A DNA stretch of 64,000 bases from Flavobacterium suncheonense GH29-5 = DSM 17707 (GCF_000430025.1 NZ_AUCZ01000011.1:1-64000); one strand, 5' to 3'; counted from the first letter of the stretch, positions 18,874-28,181 are shown. Made by a program: numbers and translations. The notes: generated by a model from the letters alone, not told the origin.

Positions 18874-19506
18874 ATGAGTTGGAAAAAATTCTTAACGAGC
18901 CCGGTATTTTTTAAACATTTAGCGTTAGCCTTACTGATTACGTTAGCCTTTGTATTTGGTGTAATGAAATTTTTAAGCGTGGCGACCAACCACGGCGAAG
19001 AAATTCCCGTGCCGAATTTAGCTAAAATGAGCGTTGAAAAAGCCGAAGAACGTTTGGATGATATTGGTTTGGAATTTCACCTGTTGGATACAGTAGATTA
19101 CAATCCGGCCTTTCCTCCTTATTCGGTAGTAGAACAAGATCCACTGGCTGGAGTTACCGTGAAAGACGGCAGAAAAGTGTATGTTAAAATCAATTCCGGA
19201 GGTTATGCAAAAGTAACCATGCCAGATCTGGTGCAGAAAACCTACCGTCAGGCTTTGTCTACCTTAAGAGCTTTAGGGGTGCAGGAAGGCGATGTGAAAT
19301 ATGTGGAATACATGGCCAAAGACGTTGTTCTGGAAGTAAAACAGGGCGGGAAAAAGATAAAAGCAGGCGACCGAATCCTGAAAAATTCTAAAATTGACTT
19401 TGTTTTGGGAGACGGAAAAACAGGTTTTAACGACGAGGAACTGGACAGCGTTAATACCCATGAAATTTTAGTACCAACGGAGGAAGATCTTAATAATGCA
19501 GAATAA
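18874..19506 (+). CDS. Membrane-anchored PASTA-domain protein
   Basis: One transmembrane helix (about residues 14-35) is followed by PASTA repeats: VPNLAKMSVEKAEERLDDIG, then DPLAGVTVKDGRKVYVKINSGG, and a second unit starting MPDLVQKTYRQALSTLRALG. PASTA domains bind peptidoglycan or muropeptides. Unlike in Gram-positive bacteria there is no kinase domain. The start chosen is the ATG at 18874 (210 residues); an upstream in-frame ATG at 18835 would place the promoter inside the gene. It overlaps the next gene by 11 bp. Confidence 0.85.
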   Translation: MSWKKFLTSPVFFKHLALALLITLAFVFGVMKFLSVATNHGEEIPVPNLAKMSVEKAEERLDDIGLEFHLLDTVDYNPAFPPYSVVEQDPLAGVTVKDGRKVYVKINSGGYAKVTMPDLVQKTYRQALSTLRALGVQEGDVKYVEYMAKDVVLEVKQGGKKIKAGDRILKNSKIDFVLGDGKTGFNDEELDSVNTHEILVPTEEDLNNAE

Positions 19507-20548
19507 TATCGATACAGAACAGGACGATTTTGATGACGATGACGTGCTGTTTGAACACCATCGGTTTGAAGTCTCAAAAGGACAGCAGGCGCTTCGCATC
19601 GATAAGTTTCTGATGAACCTTATCGAGAATACAACACGCAACAAAATTCAGAAAGCTGCCGATTCCGGAAATATTTTTGTGAATGACGTTCCGGTAAAAT
19701 CCAATTACAAAGTAAAGCCCAACGATATTGTAACAGTTCGGTTAGAACATCCGCCTTATGAACACCTGTTAAAAGGGGAGAATATTCCGTTGGATATTGT
19801 TTACGAAGACGATCAGTTAATTGTAGTCAACAAGCCCGCCGGTATGGTGGTGCATCCCGGTCACGGCAATTATTCCGGAACTTTGGTGAATGCTTTGGCG
19901 TATCATTTTGACAATCTGCCGATGAACAGCAGTGAACGCCCCGGATTGGTACACCGTATCGATAAAGATACTTCAGGACTTTTGGTAGTGGCTAAAACAG
20001 AACTGGCTATGGATTATCTTTCCAGACAATTTGCCGAAAAAACCTCCGAAAGAGAATATGTAGCCTTGGTTTGGGGAAATATCGACAACGAAGAGGGAAC
20101 CATAGAAGGTAACATCGACCGTCATCCCGTAAACCGTATGCAAATGGCTGTTTTTACGGACGAAGACAAAGGTAAACCGGCCATAACACACTATAAAGTT
20201 TTAGAACGATTTGGTTATGTTACCTTAGTTTCCTGTAAGCTGGAAACCGGCCGGACGCACCAGATTCGCGTGCATATGAAACACATCGGGCACACCTTAT
20301 TTAACGACGAACGTTACGGAGGTGATGCAATTTTGAAGGGTACGACTTTTACCAAATACAAACAGTTTGTAGAGAATTGTTTCAAAATACTGCCGCGACA
20401 GGCACTACATGCCAAGACTTTGGGTTTTGAACATCCGGTTACCAAAGAATTCATGCGTTTTGATTCTGAAATTCCGAACGATATTGTGGAATGTATCGAA
20501 AAATGGCGTACCTATTCCAAATCGCATACGCCTGACGAAGAAAATTAA
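19496..20548 (+). CDS. RluD-family 23S rRNA pseudouridine synthase
   Basis: An S4 RNA-binding domain (RIDKFLMNLIENTTRNKIQK) precedes the catalytic RluA/RluD domain with HRIDKDTSGLLVVAKT, where the aspartate after RI is the nucleophile. CKLETGRTHQIRVHM is the other conserved block. By family it isomerises uridines in 23S rRNA. It is translationally coupled to the PASTA gene. A terminator follows 6 bp after the stop. Confidence 0.93.
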   Translation: MQNNIDTEQDDFDDDDVLFEHHRFEVSKGQQALRIDKFLMNLIENTTRNKIQKAADSGNIFVNDVPVKSNYKVKPNDIVTVRLEHPPYEHLLKGENIPLDIVYEDDQLIVVNKPAGMVVHPGHGNYSGTLVNALAYHFDNLPMNSSERPGLVHRIDKDTSGLLVVAKTELAMDYLSRQFAEKTSEREYVALVWGNIDNEEGTIEGNIDRHPVNRMQMAVFTDEDKGKPAITHYKVLERFGYVTLVSCKLETGRTHQIRVHMKHIGHTLFNDERYGGDAILKGTTFTKYKQFVENCFKILPRQALHAKTLGFEHPVTKEFMRFDSEIPNDIVECIEKWRTYSKSHTPDEEN

Positions 20549-20554
20549 ATGAAG

Positions 20555-20574
20555 AATCCCTTGCAAGAGGGATT
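20555..20574. terminator. Terminator after the pseudouridine synthase gene
   Basis: AATCCCT (20555-20561) pairs with AGGGATT (20568-20574) followed by T. It reaches the stop of the converging dioxygenase-like gene. Confidence 0.75.
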
Positions 20575-20576
20575 TT

Positions 20577-21221
20577 TTAGTTTAAGACTAAATCGCGTTT
20601 CCCGATCCAGACGTTATTGACTTTCTGAACAGCAACGATTCCGGAGCCGCCTTGGTAGGAAAATCGGTTTTGTTCCGCTTTTGGCAGTAAAGGATCATCT
20701 TTAAACATAAAATCAGTAATGTAAAACGGATTGGGGTTATCCGGCAGTTTAACCGCTGCATGAATATGAGCGGGTGTAGTGTTTCCGGGATAGGAGGCCG
20801 GCCGGATGGTTTCAATCCGGTACTTTCCGTTTGCATCGGTTTTACACCAGCCGTGATGGGAACCGTGCCATTTCTGCACACCTTTTTCAGTTCCTTTTTT
20901 GGAATATTCGCCTTTGGTATTCGTGTGGTAAGCATAAAGAATAACACCCGGAATAGGAGTTTTGCCGTCTTTTTTATAGATGGTTCCGCTGATAATCAGT
21001 TTTTCGGCTCCGGCATCGGAATTGGGAATATTCATTACAGAAGTCAACAGATTCGGCATATTGGCAAAACAACAATGAATATCGGCATCCGGATTGTCGC
21101 AGGCATCACTTTGGCGGGTCGTTATTGTCTGAGTAATCGCTCTTTCGGCTTCTTTCAGCTGACAAGAAAAAAGCAACCCGACGAAACTCATCATTCCGAT
21201 AAAATGTAACGAAGCTGACAT
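20577..21221 (-). CDS. Lipoprotein of the intradiol ring-cleavage dioxygenase family
   Basis: A lipoprotein signal (GLLFSC) leads into an intradiol dioxygenase-like beta-sandwich. The candidate Fe(III) ligands are present: Tyr in LYAYHTNTKGEYS, then Tyr in RPASYPG and the pair of His in TPAHIHAAV. Classical enzymes split catechols in the cytoplasm; this one should sit on a membrane surface. The substrate is unknown. Several extra cysteines (DACDN, HCCF) lie between the signal and the domain. Confidence 0.72.
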   Translation of the reverse strand: MSASLHFIGMMSFVGLLFSCQLKEAERAITQTITTRQSDACDNPDADIHCCFANMPNLLTSVMNIPNSDAGAEKLIISGTIYKKDGKTPIPGVILYAYHTNTKGEYSKKGTEKGVQKWHGSHHGWCKTDANGKYRIETIRPASYPGNTTPAHIHAAVKLPDNPNPFYITDFMFKDDPLLPKAEQNRFSYQGGSGIVAVQKVNNVWIGKRDLVLN

Positions 21222-21294
21222 GGTATAGTTTTTGAAAAACAGGTTGTTATGTCAAATTTACAAAATTATAACCGCTTGATTACCTTACAAAAAG

Positions 21295-21846
21295 TTAAGA
21301 TCTGTCAGGATGGTAATCTTGTTTCAGCAATGCAAAAAAGAACGAATCTTCCATGATGTTGTTTTTGTAATAATGCTGACGTAAATGCCCTTCTTTTACA
21401 AAGCCTAATTTCTGTACCAATCGTAGTGATGGTTCGTTATGAGGCGCGATAAGAGCTTCAATTCGGTTCAGTTTCATTTCTTCAAAACCATATCGGACAA
21501 TTGCTTTTAAAGCTTCCGTCATAACTCCTTTCCCTTTGTATTGATCGCCGTTCAGATTATAGCCGATTTCTGCCCGGGCATGTTCGGTGTACCAGGTGTG
21601 AAATCCGCAGGTGCCTATTATTTTGTTGGTTTTCTTATCTATTATCTGAAAATTCACGAAACTTCTGTTGTAGGTTGTCATGCCTTTGGAATATTTCTCT
21701 TTTTCTTTTGCGAATTGCCCGTCGGTTTCCAATCCCAAAAACGTTTTTATTTCGGCCTCGGAAAGCGAACGAAACAGAAAATCGTAAACTTCCGGAGTGA
21801 TTTTTCGTAAGATTAGGTTTTCGGTTTCAAGTACCTGAAAAGTCAT
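21295..21846 (-). CDS. GNAT N-acetyltransferase (RimJ/RimL type)
   Basis: This 183-residue protein starts with ETENLILRKI, typical of RimJ-like GNAT enzymes. The acetyl-CoA binding region is YKGKGVMTEALKAIVRYGFE, followed by PHNEPSLRLVQKLGFVKEG. These enzymes acetylate protein N-termini or small amines; the target is unknown. It is divergent from yaaA. Confidence 0.85.
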   Translation of the reverse strand: MTFQVLETENLILRKITPEVYDFLFRSLSEAEIKTFLGLETDGQFAKEKEKYSKGMTTYNRSFVNFQIIDKKTNKIIGTCGFHTWYTEHARAEIGYNLNGDQYKGKGVMTEALKAIVRYGFEEMKLNRIEALIAPHNEPSLRLVQKLGFVKEGHLRQHYYKNNIMEDSFFFALLKQDYHPDRS

Positions 21847-21901
21847 GCCATTCGATTATTGGTTCCTAGTTGCAATATATCTAAATTTTGAACAGATTTT
21901 G

Positions 21902-21909
21902 TATTTTTG
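21902..21909 (+). promoter_or_regulatory. yaaA -7 element
   Basis: TATTTTTG matches TAnnTTTG and lies 20 bp before the yaaA ATG. No well-placed TTG is seen upstream. Confidence 0.45.
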
Positions 21910-21929
21910 AACACCATTAAAGCAAAACC

Positions 21930-22688
21930 ATGAAAATCGTTATATCGCCGGCTAAATCGTTAGATTTCGAAAAACCGCTACCAACACAACTGTATTCTGA
22001 ATTTTCTTTTGTTAAAGAAGCCAACGCCATCCATAAAATGCTGAAAAAAAAGAAGCCGAACCAATTGATGGAGCTGATGGACATTTCTGAAAAACTAGCC
22101 GATTTAAACTGGCAGCGCAATCAGCAATGGGCGACACCATTTACACCTGAAAATGCCCGTCCGGCGGTGTATACTTTCAATGGAGATGTTTATATCGGTT
22201 TGGATGTTTACACATTGCCAACAGAAAAACTGGAAGTGTTGCAGGATAAGTTGCGCATACTTTCCGGTTTGTATGGTTTGCTGAAACCGCTGGATTTGAT
22301 TCAGCCGTACCGCCTGGAGATGGGAACACAGTTGCCTGTCGGAAAAAATAAAAACCTCTACGAATTCTGGAAAGCAAAAATCACGAAAGCACTTAACCAA
22401 GAGCTGAAAAAAGGCGATTTATTCGTGAATCTGGCCAGTAACGAGTATTTTTCCGCCGTCGATGTGAAAGCGCTTAAAGTCCCCGTAATCACGCCGGAAT
22501 TTAAAGATTACAAAGACGGCAAACTGAAAATGATTAGTTTTTTTGCCAAAAAGGCGAGAGGGATGATGGTGCGTTACATTATCGATACCAACGCAGAAAC
22601 CCTCGAAGACTTGAAAGGTTTCAACTACGAGGGTTATACATTTGACGCGTCATTATCTAAAGGTAATACACTGGTTTTTACGCGATAA
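21930..22688 (+). CDS. yaaA: Peroxide stress protein YaaA
   Basis: This is a DUF328/YaaA protein of 252 residues. MKIVISPAKSLDF at the start, PAVYTFNGDVYIGLD, and FVNLASNEYFSAVD are family signatures. In E. coli YaaA limits free iron and DNA damage during peroxide stress. It ends 1 bp from the stop codon of the converging small gene, with no terminator between them. Confidence 0.93.
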   Translation: MKIVISPAKSLDFEKPLPTQLYSEFSFVKEANAIHKMLKKKKPNQLMELMDISEKLADLNWQRNQQWATPFTPENARPAVYTFNGDVYIGLDVYTLPTEKLEVLQDKLRILSGLYGLLKPLDLIQPYRLEMGTQLPVGKNKNLYEFWKAKITKALNQELKKGDLFVNLASNEYFSAVDVKALKVPVITPEFKDYKDGKLKMISFFAKKARGMMVRYIIDTNAETLEDLKGFNYEGYTFDASLSKGNTLVFTR

Positions 22689-22689
22689 T

Positions 22690-23040
22690 TTACCGAAACT
22701 GAAGATAATCTTCATAGTCCCGAAGTGTTTCTCTTGTAATTTTGTGCTGGTCGCGGGAAAGTTCGCGCAGGGCTTCCACACCTTTTCGGGCGCAACGGCG
22801 CACTCTTAACAATCGGTTGGTAAAGTCCATAAGTCTTTTGGCATCGGCCGGAGGCAGTTTTTCGCGAAGATCGTCAACTAATTCGTTGAACTCATTAACC
22901 ACATAGCTGTTTTCTTCATATTCAGATTGTAAATCCACTAAAAACTCATCAATTTCCTTTTCGATGTCGTGAAGGTTATGTTCACTTTTTTTGTAAAATT
23001 CCTGGAGCATTTTTTTGGTGTTACTAGTAAAGATACCCAT
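22690..23040 (-). CDS. Small helical protein of unknown function
   Basis: I do not recognise this 116-residue protein. It is almost entirely helical and charged, with a heptad-like acidic first half (SEHNLHDIEKEIDEFLVDL) and a basic RRCARKGVEALREL segment. It has no signal peptide or membrane segment. It converges on yaaA with a 1-bp gap. A perfect -7 element TATATTTG at 23086-23093 (minus) supports its expression. Confidence 0.6.
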   Translation of the reverse strand: MGIFTSNTKKMLQEFYKKSEHNLHDIEKEIDEFLVDLQSEYEENSYVVNEFNELVDDLREKLPPADAKRLMDFTNRLLRVRRCARKGVEALRELSRDQHKITRETLRDYEDYLQFR

Positions 23041-23295
23041 AATGAAGAATGTTTTAGATTGATAATTAACTATCTATATATCAATCAAATATATTTTAAA
23101 TTTGGGTTAAGTTTTGCGTACCGTTTCCGAAAATCGATTAACTGTTAAAATGCCCGTTCAATTGAAAACAATGCAGGAAAATTTTCTATAAAAAGGAATT
23201 TTTGGTAATCGGGTAACGTTTACTGCTTAGGAAAGGTTCATTTCCTTTTGACTAAACATTTTTCAGAAGACACAAAATGGGCTGTTTACCCACAA
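23041..23295. other. Non-coding stretch upstream of the small helical gene
   Basis: It holds the small gene's -7 element TATATTTG (23086-23093, minus). Beyond that it is AT-rich sequence with no gene or obvious structure. Confidence 0.5.
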
Positions 23296-23298
23296 AAA

Positions 23299-23330
23299 AA
23301 GCCCCGAAATTACTCCGGAGCTTTCAAATT
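23299..23330 (-). terminator. Terminator of the efflux operon
   Basis: AAAGCCCCG pairs with CGGAGCTTT with one wobble. On the minus strand it ends in a T-run, 27 bp beyond the MFS transporter stop. Confidence 0.7.
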
Positions 23331-23356
23331 GAATATTAAATAACTAAAGATTCTGA

Positions 23357-24934
23357 TTAATGTACATTTGACATATCTACCTTTCCTGAACCTTTTTTAA
23401 TCAAAAGCATGAACGGAATACAAATCAGGAACATGATGCCTAAATATAAAAACACGTCCATATAGGAAAGTACGGTACTTTGTTTGATTACAGAACCTTC
23501 TAAAGCTTTGTGTGCTTTGTCAAGCGATTCGCTTGCGCTGAAACCTTTCGACATGAACATCATCTGCATTTGCTGAATGCGTTGCTGTACTTCAAATTTA
23601 GCGGAATCCAAATGTGAAATCAAATCGACACGGTGTTGCTGGCTGAATCGTGAAATGAAAGTCGTAATAATCGCAATTCCGAAGGAACCGCCCAGCTGAC
23701 GCATCATTCCGGTAAACGCAGCTCCTTCACCAATTTGTTTCCCTTGTAAAGTAGACAACGCCAAAGTGGTAATCGGAACAAATAAAAACCCTAAACCGAT
23801 CCCTCTTAAAATAAGCGGCCAGAACATGTGTTCGGTTCCGGTATCCGGTGTCATTACGTTGTGCATCCAGAAAGTAAATCCGAAGAAAACCAGGAATCCT
23901 ATGGAAACCAAATAGGCCTGAGGAATTCCTTTCTGAATCAATTTACCGATAACCGGCATCAGCAGGGCAGTGGTAATCGAACTCGGAATCAGTAATAATC
24001 CTGTATCGGTAGCAGTCCAGCCTAAAATCGATTGGGTGTAAATCGGAACAATAAACGTGGTGCCGTATAAACCAAAACCTAAAATGAAACACATAATGGT
24101 TCCGATGCGCAGGTTTTTGTCCTTCAAAACCCTCAGGTTTACAATCGGATACTGATAGGTTAACTGGCGCCAGATGAAAAAGATCAGGCCTAAAAACGAT
24201 AAAACGCTTAAAGTGATAATGGTGGAATTTTCAAACCAATCATCCTGTTGTCCGTGTTCCAGTACATATTGCAACGAACCGATGAACGCAGCCAGAAAAA
24301 CAATGCCCCACCAATCCACCTGATTGGCTTTCAGTTTTTCACCGTATTTCGGACTTCTTACAAACGACAGGGTTAGTACTGTAGCAATGATCCCCAACGG
24401 AATGTTGATGTAAAAAATGTACGGCCATGAAAAATTATCCACTAAATATCCTCCAAGCGGCGGTCCTAAAGTGGGTCCTACAATTACCCCCATACCGTAA
24501 ATTGCCTGTGCCATGCCTCGTTTTGCTGCCGGATAACTCTCTGTGATAATCGTCTGAGCGGTTACCAAAAGTGCGCCACCGCCCATTCCCTGAATGAACC
24601 GGAAAAACACAAGTTCCCAGATGTTGGTTGCGTTTCCGCACAAAAAGGAAGAAACGGTAAAGATGATGATGGAAGCGGCAAAATAGTTTCTGCGCCCGAA
24701 TTGCTGTGACAACCAGCTTGTCATCGGAATAATGATAACGTTCGCAATGGCATACGCCGTAATCACCCAGGCGATGTCTGTAAGTGTGGCACCTAAGGTA
24801 CCGCGCATGTCGTTAAGCGCAACGTTTACGATGGTAGTATCGACAATTTCAAGCAGTGCACACAGTACGGCCGTTATTGTGATAATGACTCTCCGAAAGC
24901 CATATTCTACTAAATCTTCTGCTTGTGTTGCCAT
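23357..24934 (-). CDS. emrB: DHA2-family multidrug efflux permease (EmrB/QacA type)
   Basis: This 14-helix major facilitator of 525 residues has the antiporter motif WVITAYAIANVIIIPMT and SQQFGRRN, plus GPTLGPPLGGYL (motif C). Proteins of this type pump hydrophobic drugs or other toxic compounds out through a HlyD adaptor and an outer-membrane TolC channel, all encoded just upstream. It starts 2 bp after the adaptor gene. Confidence 0.92.
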   Translation of the reverse strand: MATQAEDLVEYGFRRVIITITAVLCALLEIVDTTIVNVALNDMRGTLGATLTDIAWVITAYAIANVIIIPMTSWLSQQFGRRNYFAASIIIFTVSSFLCGNATNIWELVFFRFIQGMGGGALLVTAQTIITESYPAAKRGMAQAIYGMGVIVGPTLGPPLGGYLVDNFSWPYIFYINIPLGIIATVLTLSFVRSPKYGEKLKANQVDWWGIVFLAAFIGSLQYVLEHGQQDDWFENSTIITLSVLSFLGLIFFIWRQLTYQYPIVNLRVLKDKNLRIGTIMCFILGFGLYGTTFIVPIYTQSILGWTATDTGLLLIPSSITTALLMPVIGKLIQKGIPQAYLVSIGFLVFFGFTFWMHNVMTPDTGTEHMFWPLILRGIGLGFLFVPITTLALSTLQGKQIGEGAAFTGMMRQLGGSFGIAIITTFISRFSQQHRVDLISHLDSAKFEVQQRIQQMQMMFMSKGFSASESLDKAHKALEGSVIKQSTVLSYMDVFLYLGIMFLICIPFMLLIKKGSGKVDMSNVH

Positions 24935-24936
24935 GA

Positions 24937-26016
24937 TTATTTTACGTGTACATCTACTTCTACGTTCATTCCCGGACGCAATAATTTTACTTTTTCGGCA
25001 TCATTGCTGGCAGTTAATTTTATTTTAACCGGCAAACGCTGAATGGTTTTTACGAAGTTTCCGGTTGCATTATCCGGAGGAAGGATTGAAAAACGGGCAC
25101 CTGTAGCCGGAGAGAACGAGTTTACTTCGCCTTCAAATTCGGTATCAGGGTAAGCGTCAACCGTTAAGGTTACTTTTTGGCCGGCGCGCATTTTGTTCAA
25201 TTGTGTTTCTTTAAAGTTTGCCACTACCCAAAGGTCAGTATTGTTTACGATGTAAAACAAAGATTGACCCGGTTGAACCATTTGGCCTTCCTGAATATCA
25301 ATGCTGGAAACCTGTCCGTCAATCGCAGCCGTAACTACTGTGTAGCCTAAATTAATCTGAGCCGCTTCTAAAACTGCCTGAGCGCGTTTAATATTGGCAG
25401 CCGCTACTTCTGTCTGTTTACTGGCAACGGTTGTTTTCGACGCCACCGCTTCACGTTGGTGAATGTTGGCCTGACGTTGTTGTTGCAGGATTTCCACTTG
25501 TTTCTGTGCTTCCTGTTTCGCTGCTAAAGCCTGCTCGTATTGTTGTTTGGTGATGGAGTGGTTCTGATACAGGTTCGCATAACGCTCAAAATCGTTGCTG
25601 GCTCTTTCCAGACGGATTTTGGCAGCTTCGATACTTCCGGCATTCGATTGAATCGTTGCGCTTGAAATGGAAATGTTGGCCGCAGCGGCACCTACATCGG
25701 CTTTGGATACTTCGTATGAGTTTTCGGCAGCGGCCAGAGCGGCTTTGGCTTCTTCCACTTTTACCAGATAATCTTTGTTGTCGATGACGAAAAGCGTGTC
25801 ACCTTTTTTAACGAAATCGTTGTCTTTTACATACACTTTAGCCACATAACCGGAAACTCTCGGAATAATCGGGTTCATGTTTCCTTCAATTTGCGCGTCG
25901 TCGGTTTCTTCGTGTGCCTGTGCGTGTAAGTATTTAAAAATTCCGTAAGCCGCTCCCAGAATGACCAAAGTGCTGATTATGAGGATGAATTTTTTATTGG
26001 ACGGTCTCTTTTCCAT
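24937..26016 (-). CDS. emrA: HlyD/EmrA-type membrane fusion protein
   Basis: One N-terminal transmembrane helix precedes a biotinyl-lipoyl-like half (YVKDNDFVKKGDTLFVIDN), a long alpha-helical hairpin rich in Ala and Gln, and the second lipoyl half (IQEGQMVQPGQSLFYIV). At 359 residues it fits EmrA. It bridges the EmrB permease and the TolC channel across the periplasm. It sits between the two partner genes with 2-bp and 16-bp gaps. Confidence 0.92.
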   Translation of the reverse strand: MEKRPSNKKFILIISTLVILGAAYGIFKYLHAQAHEETDDAQIEGNMNPIIPRVSGYVAKVYVKDNDFVKKGDTLFVIDNKDYLVKVEEAKAALAAAENSYEVSKADVGAAAANISISSATIQSNAGSIEAAKIRLERASNDFERYANLYQNHSITKQQYEQALAAKQEAQKQVEILQQQRQANIHQREAVASKTTVASKQTEVAAANIKRAQAVLEAAQINLGYTVVTAAIDGQVSSIDIQEGQMVQPGQSLFYIVNNTDLWVVANFKETQLNKMRAGQKVTLTVDAYPDTEFEGEVNSFSPATGARFSILPPDNATGNFVKTIQRLPVKIKLTASNDAEKVKLLRPGMNVEVDVHVK

Positions 26017-26032
26017 GATTAAAGAAATTAGA

Positions 26033-27340
26033 TTAGTTTTTGGTTAATGATGAGGTTAGTTTTCCGGCGGCGGCCAGAACTTCGTACTGTTTCTGAACAA
26101 TATCCGCTTTGGAATACGCTTCGTTGATTTTGGATTGCAGTTGCTGCACATCGGCGTCCAGCAAATCGTTGGTATCGGCTAAACCGTTGTCGTATTTGTC
26201 TTTTACGATGCGGTAATTTTCATTGGCCTGTTCCACAGCTTGTTGGTAAACCACGTTTTGTTTTTGGGCCAAAAGATAATTTTCGTTGGCGGTCTGCATC
26301 TGGATTTTTGCCTTATCGGTTAGAATGTCCAGCGATTGTTCCGCTTCTTTGGCTTTGCTTTTGGCGGCTTTTACGTCTTTGCCGTTTTTGAAGATGGACG
26401 TCAGATCATACGATAATCCCACTCCGAAATTCATTGCGTTGGTTACGGTCATTACATTTTGCAGATCCAAAGCGACATAACCGCCCATCAGACTTAAAGC
26501 CGGATAATAATTTCCTTGTGCGATTTTTACATTGGCTTCTGCTGCTTTTTGTTGCGCACGGATTGCATTTAAATCGTTTCTGGAAGAAATATCGGTTGAA
26601 GCAGTACTCAGTTCTGTTTTTTGGGCAAAAAGGGCAGAATTTGGCGTTATTTGAGTTTCTTCCGGCAATTTCAAAAGCGTTGCCAGCTGAAAATTGATGA
26701 TGTTGCTGTTTTTTCGGGCTTCTTCCAAAGCAATCTGATAATTGGAAACCTGTAATTGGGCTTTCAGCAAATCGTTTCTTGCAATCAGGCCGTTTTGTTC
26801 CATGGCTTTGAAATCTTTTACGCGTTGCTCGGCACGTTTGATGTTTTCCTGAATCAGTTTTTCGCTTTCCTGGGCTTTGTATAAACTCACATACAGTTTT
26901 ACGGTTTCCAGCGCCAGTTGTTCCTTGGTGTCTTTCGCCTGATATTGTTCCGCTTCGAGTAAACTTTCGGAAGCTTTGATGCTGTTCTGGATTTTAAAAC
27001 CGGCAAACAACGGTACGGAAGCCGTAGCATTTCCCAACAGCAATTGGTTTACTTTGGGAGCAGCGCCGCCGGATGCTCCGCCAAGTTTAAAATCGACGTC
27101 GGCATTGGTTAACCGCTGATACTGTCCGCTGATTTTTAAATCGGGGTATTGTTTGTTTTTAACGGTTTGCATCTCGAATTCTTTGGTGGCGACTTTCGTG
27201 TCGGCCAACCTGGATTCGGTGCTTTGTGTAACTGCAAGCTGAATAGCTTCTTCGAGCGTGAGGTTTTTCTTTTCCTGTGCAGCGACAGCAAAAGTCCCGA
27301 GCAAGAACAAGATTCCCAGCTTTAGTGAATTACTTGTCAT
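26033..27340 (-). CDS. TolC-family outer membrane efflux protein
   Basis: A signal peptide (MTSNSLKLGILFLLGTFAVAAQ) precedes a classic OEP protein with two long helical repeats; NYRIVKDKYDNGLADTNDLL is the conserved second-repeat motif. It forms the outer-membrane channel of the EmrAB pump. I place the start at 27340, where a signal peptide begins and the gene overlaps tetR by 11 bp; an upstream start would add 19 residues before the signal peptide. Confidence 0.9.
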   Translation of the reverse strand: MTSNSLKLGILFLLGTFAVAAQEKKNLTLEEAIQLAVTQSTESRLADTKVATKEFEMQTVKNKQYPDLKISGQYQRLTNADVDFKLGGASGGAAPKVNQLLLGNATASVPLFAGFKIQNSIKASESLLEAEQYQAKDTKEQLALETVKLYVSLYKAQESEKLIQENIKRAEQRVKDFKAMEQNGLIARNDLLKAQLQVSNYQIALEEARKNSNIINFQLATLLKLPEETQITPNSALFAQKTELSTASTDISSRNDLNAIRAQQKAAEANVKIAQGNYYPALSLMGGYVALDLQNVMTVTNAMNFGVGLSYDLTSIFKNGKDVKAAKSKAKEAEQSLDILTDKAKIQMQTANENYLLAQKQNVVYQQAVEQANENYRIVKDKYDNGLADTNDLLDADVQQLQSKINEAYSKADIVQKQYEVLAAAGKLTSSLTKN

Positions 27341-27953
27341 AGGATAAAAGGGCTTTAATGGTTTTCTTGATGTGATCGGTAAGTTCGGTAAGAACATAGT
27401 GGTTGATGTCTTCCTCGGTTTTCAAATTCAGAATGTCTTTGAAGAACGGTTTGTTCATCTGAAAATGGAAGTACGTTCCCATAATTGTCGTAGGAAGCAG
27501 CACCACGTTTATGTCTCTGCGGAAAAGGCCTTTGTCCTGACCTTCGGCAACGATGCTTTTCAGTATGTCCAGATTGTGTTTTTTCATTTCGTTGAACGCC
27601 TCACAATTGATGATTCGTTTTCCGGAAGAAATTTCAAAATGGATAATCTGATACATGCCTTTGTTCTGATTGATGCGTTTGATGTACAACTCAATCAGGC
27701 GGTCAATTTTTTCAAAAGGCGTAAGGTCTTCGCGGTACAGGTTTTCCATTTGTAAACGCAAGCCTGAAATGCGATACATAATTAACGCTTCGAGCAGCTT
27801 TTCTTTGGAGCCGAAATAGTACGAAATCATCGCGATGTTCACGTTGGCGATTTTGGCAATGTCGCGCACCGAAGTTCCATCAAAACCGTGTTCGGCAAAC
27901 AGCGTTTCGGCGGCTTGCAAAATTTCGATTTGTTTATCGTTAAAATCAGTCAT
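27330..27953 (-). CDS. TetR/AcrR-family repressor of the efflux operon
   Basis: The N-terminal helix-turn-helix is clear: AAETLFAEHGFDGTSVRDIA, then KIANVNIAMISYYFGSKEKLL. The C-terminal ligand-binding region is variable. It is first gene of the tetR-tolC-emrA-emrB operon, with two inverted-repeat operators at its promoter, so it most likely represses the whole operon until a pump substrate binds. Confidence 0.92.
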   Translation of the reverse strand: MTDFNDKQIEILQAAETLFAEHGFDGTSVRDIAKIANVNIAMISYYFGSKEKLLEALIMYRISGLRLQMENLYREDLTPFEKIDRLIELYIKRINQNKGMYQIIHFEISSGKRIINCEAFNEMKKHNLDILKSIVAEGQDKGLFRRDINVVLLPTTIMGTYFHFQMNKPFFKDILNLKTEEDINHYVLTELTDHIKKTIKALLSYDK

Positions 27954-27978
27954 TGTAATTTGATTTTAAATTCGGGTA

Positions 27979-27986
27979 CAAAATTA
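27979..27986 (-). promoter_or_regulatory. -7 element of the efflux operon
   Basis: TAATTTTG on the minus strand matches TAnnTTTG. It overlaps the proximal TetR operator by 3 bp, which fits direct repression. Confidence 0.5.
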
Positions 27987-28016
27987 AACACTTGTTTAAA
28001 TTAAACGTTTGTTTAA
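27984..28016. promoter_or_regulatory. Two tandem TetR operators
   Basis: Operator 1 is TTAAACA-CT-TGTTTAA (27984-27999). Operator 2 is TTAAAC-GTTT-GTTTAA (28001-28016). Both have perfect arms and their centres are 17 bp apart. They sit over and upstream of the -7 element. Confidence 0.75.
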
Positions 28017-28181
28017 ATTTTATTTAACATTTTTTTAACAGTGAATAATTTCGATTTCAGAGCTCAGAAAAAGTAGAGTGGGTGAGTGATTTTTTCTGAA
28101 AAATAATGCCTGTTTTTAAAATAAAATTTCCTAATTTTATACTGTTGAATTTCCGGGTCCGATCCCCGGGTTCAATGGAAG

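Noticed and set aside
27341..27397. Longer N-terminus for the TolC protein
   Set aside because: It would put 19 residues ahead of a clear signal peptide and deepen the overlap with tetR.
28151..28172. A CCGGG-TCCGATC-CCCGG fold that looks like a tRNA T-arm
   Set aside because: The loop lacks the TTC of a real T-loop and no acceptor, D-arm or anticodon arm is present; it is a short palindrome.
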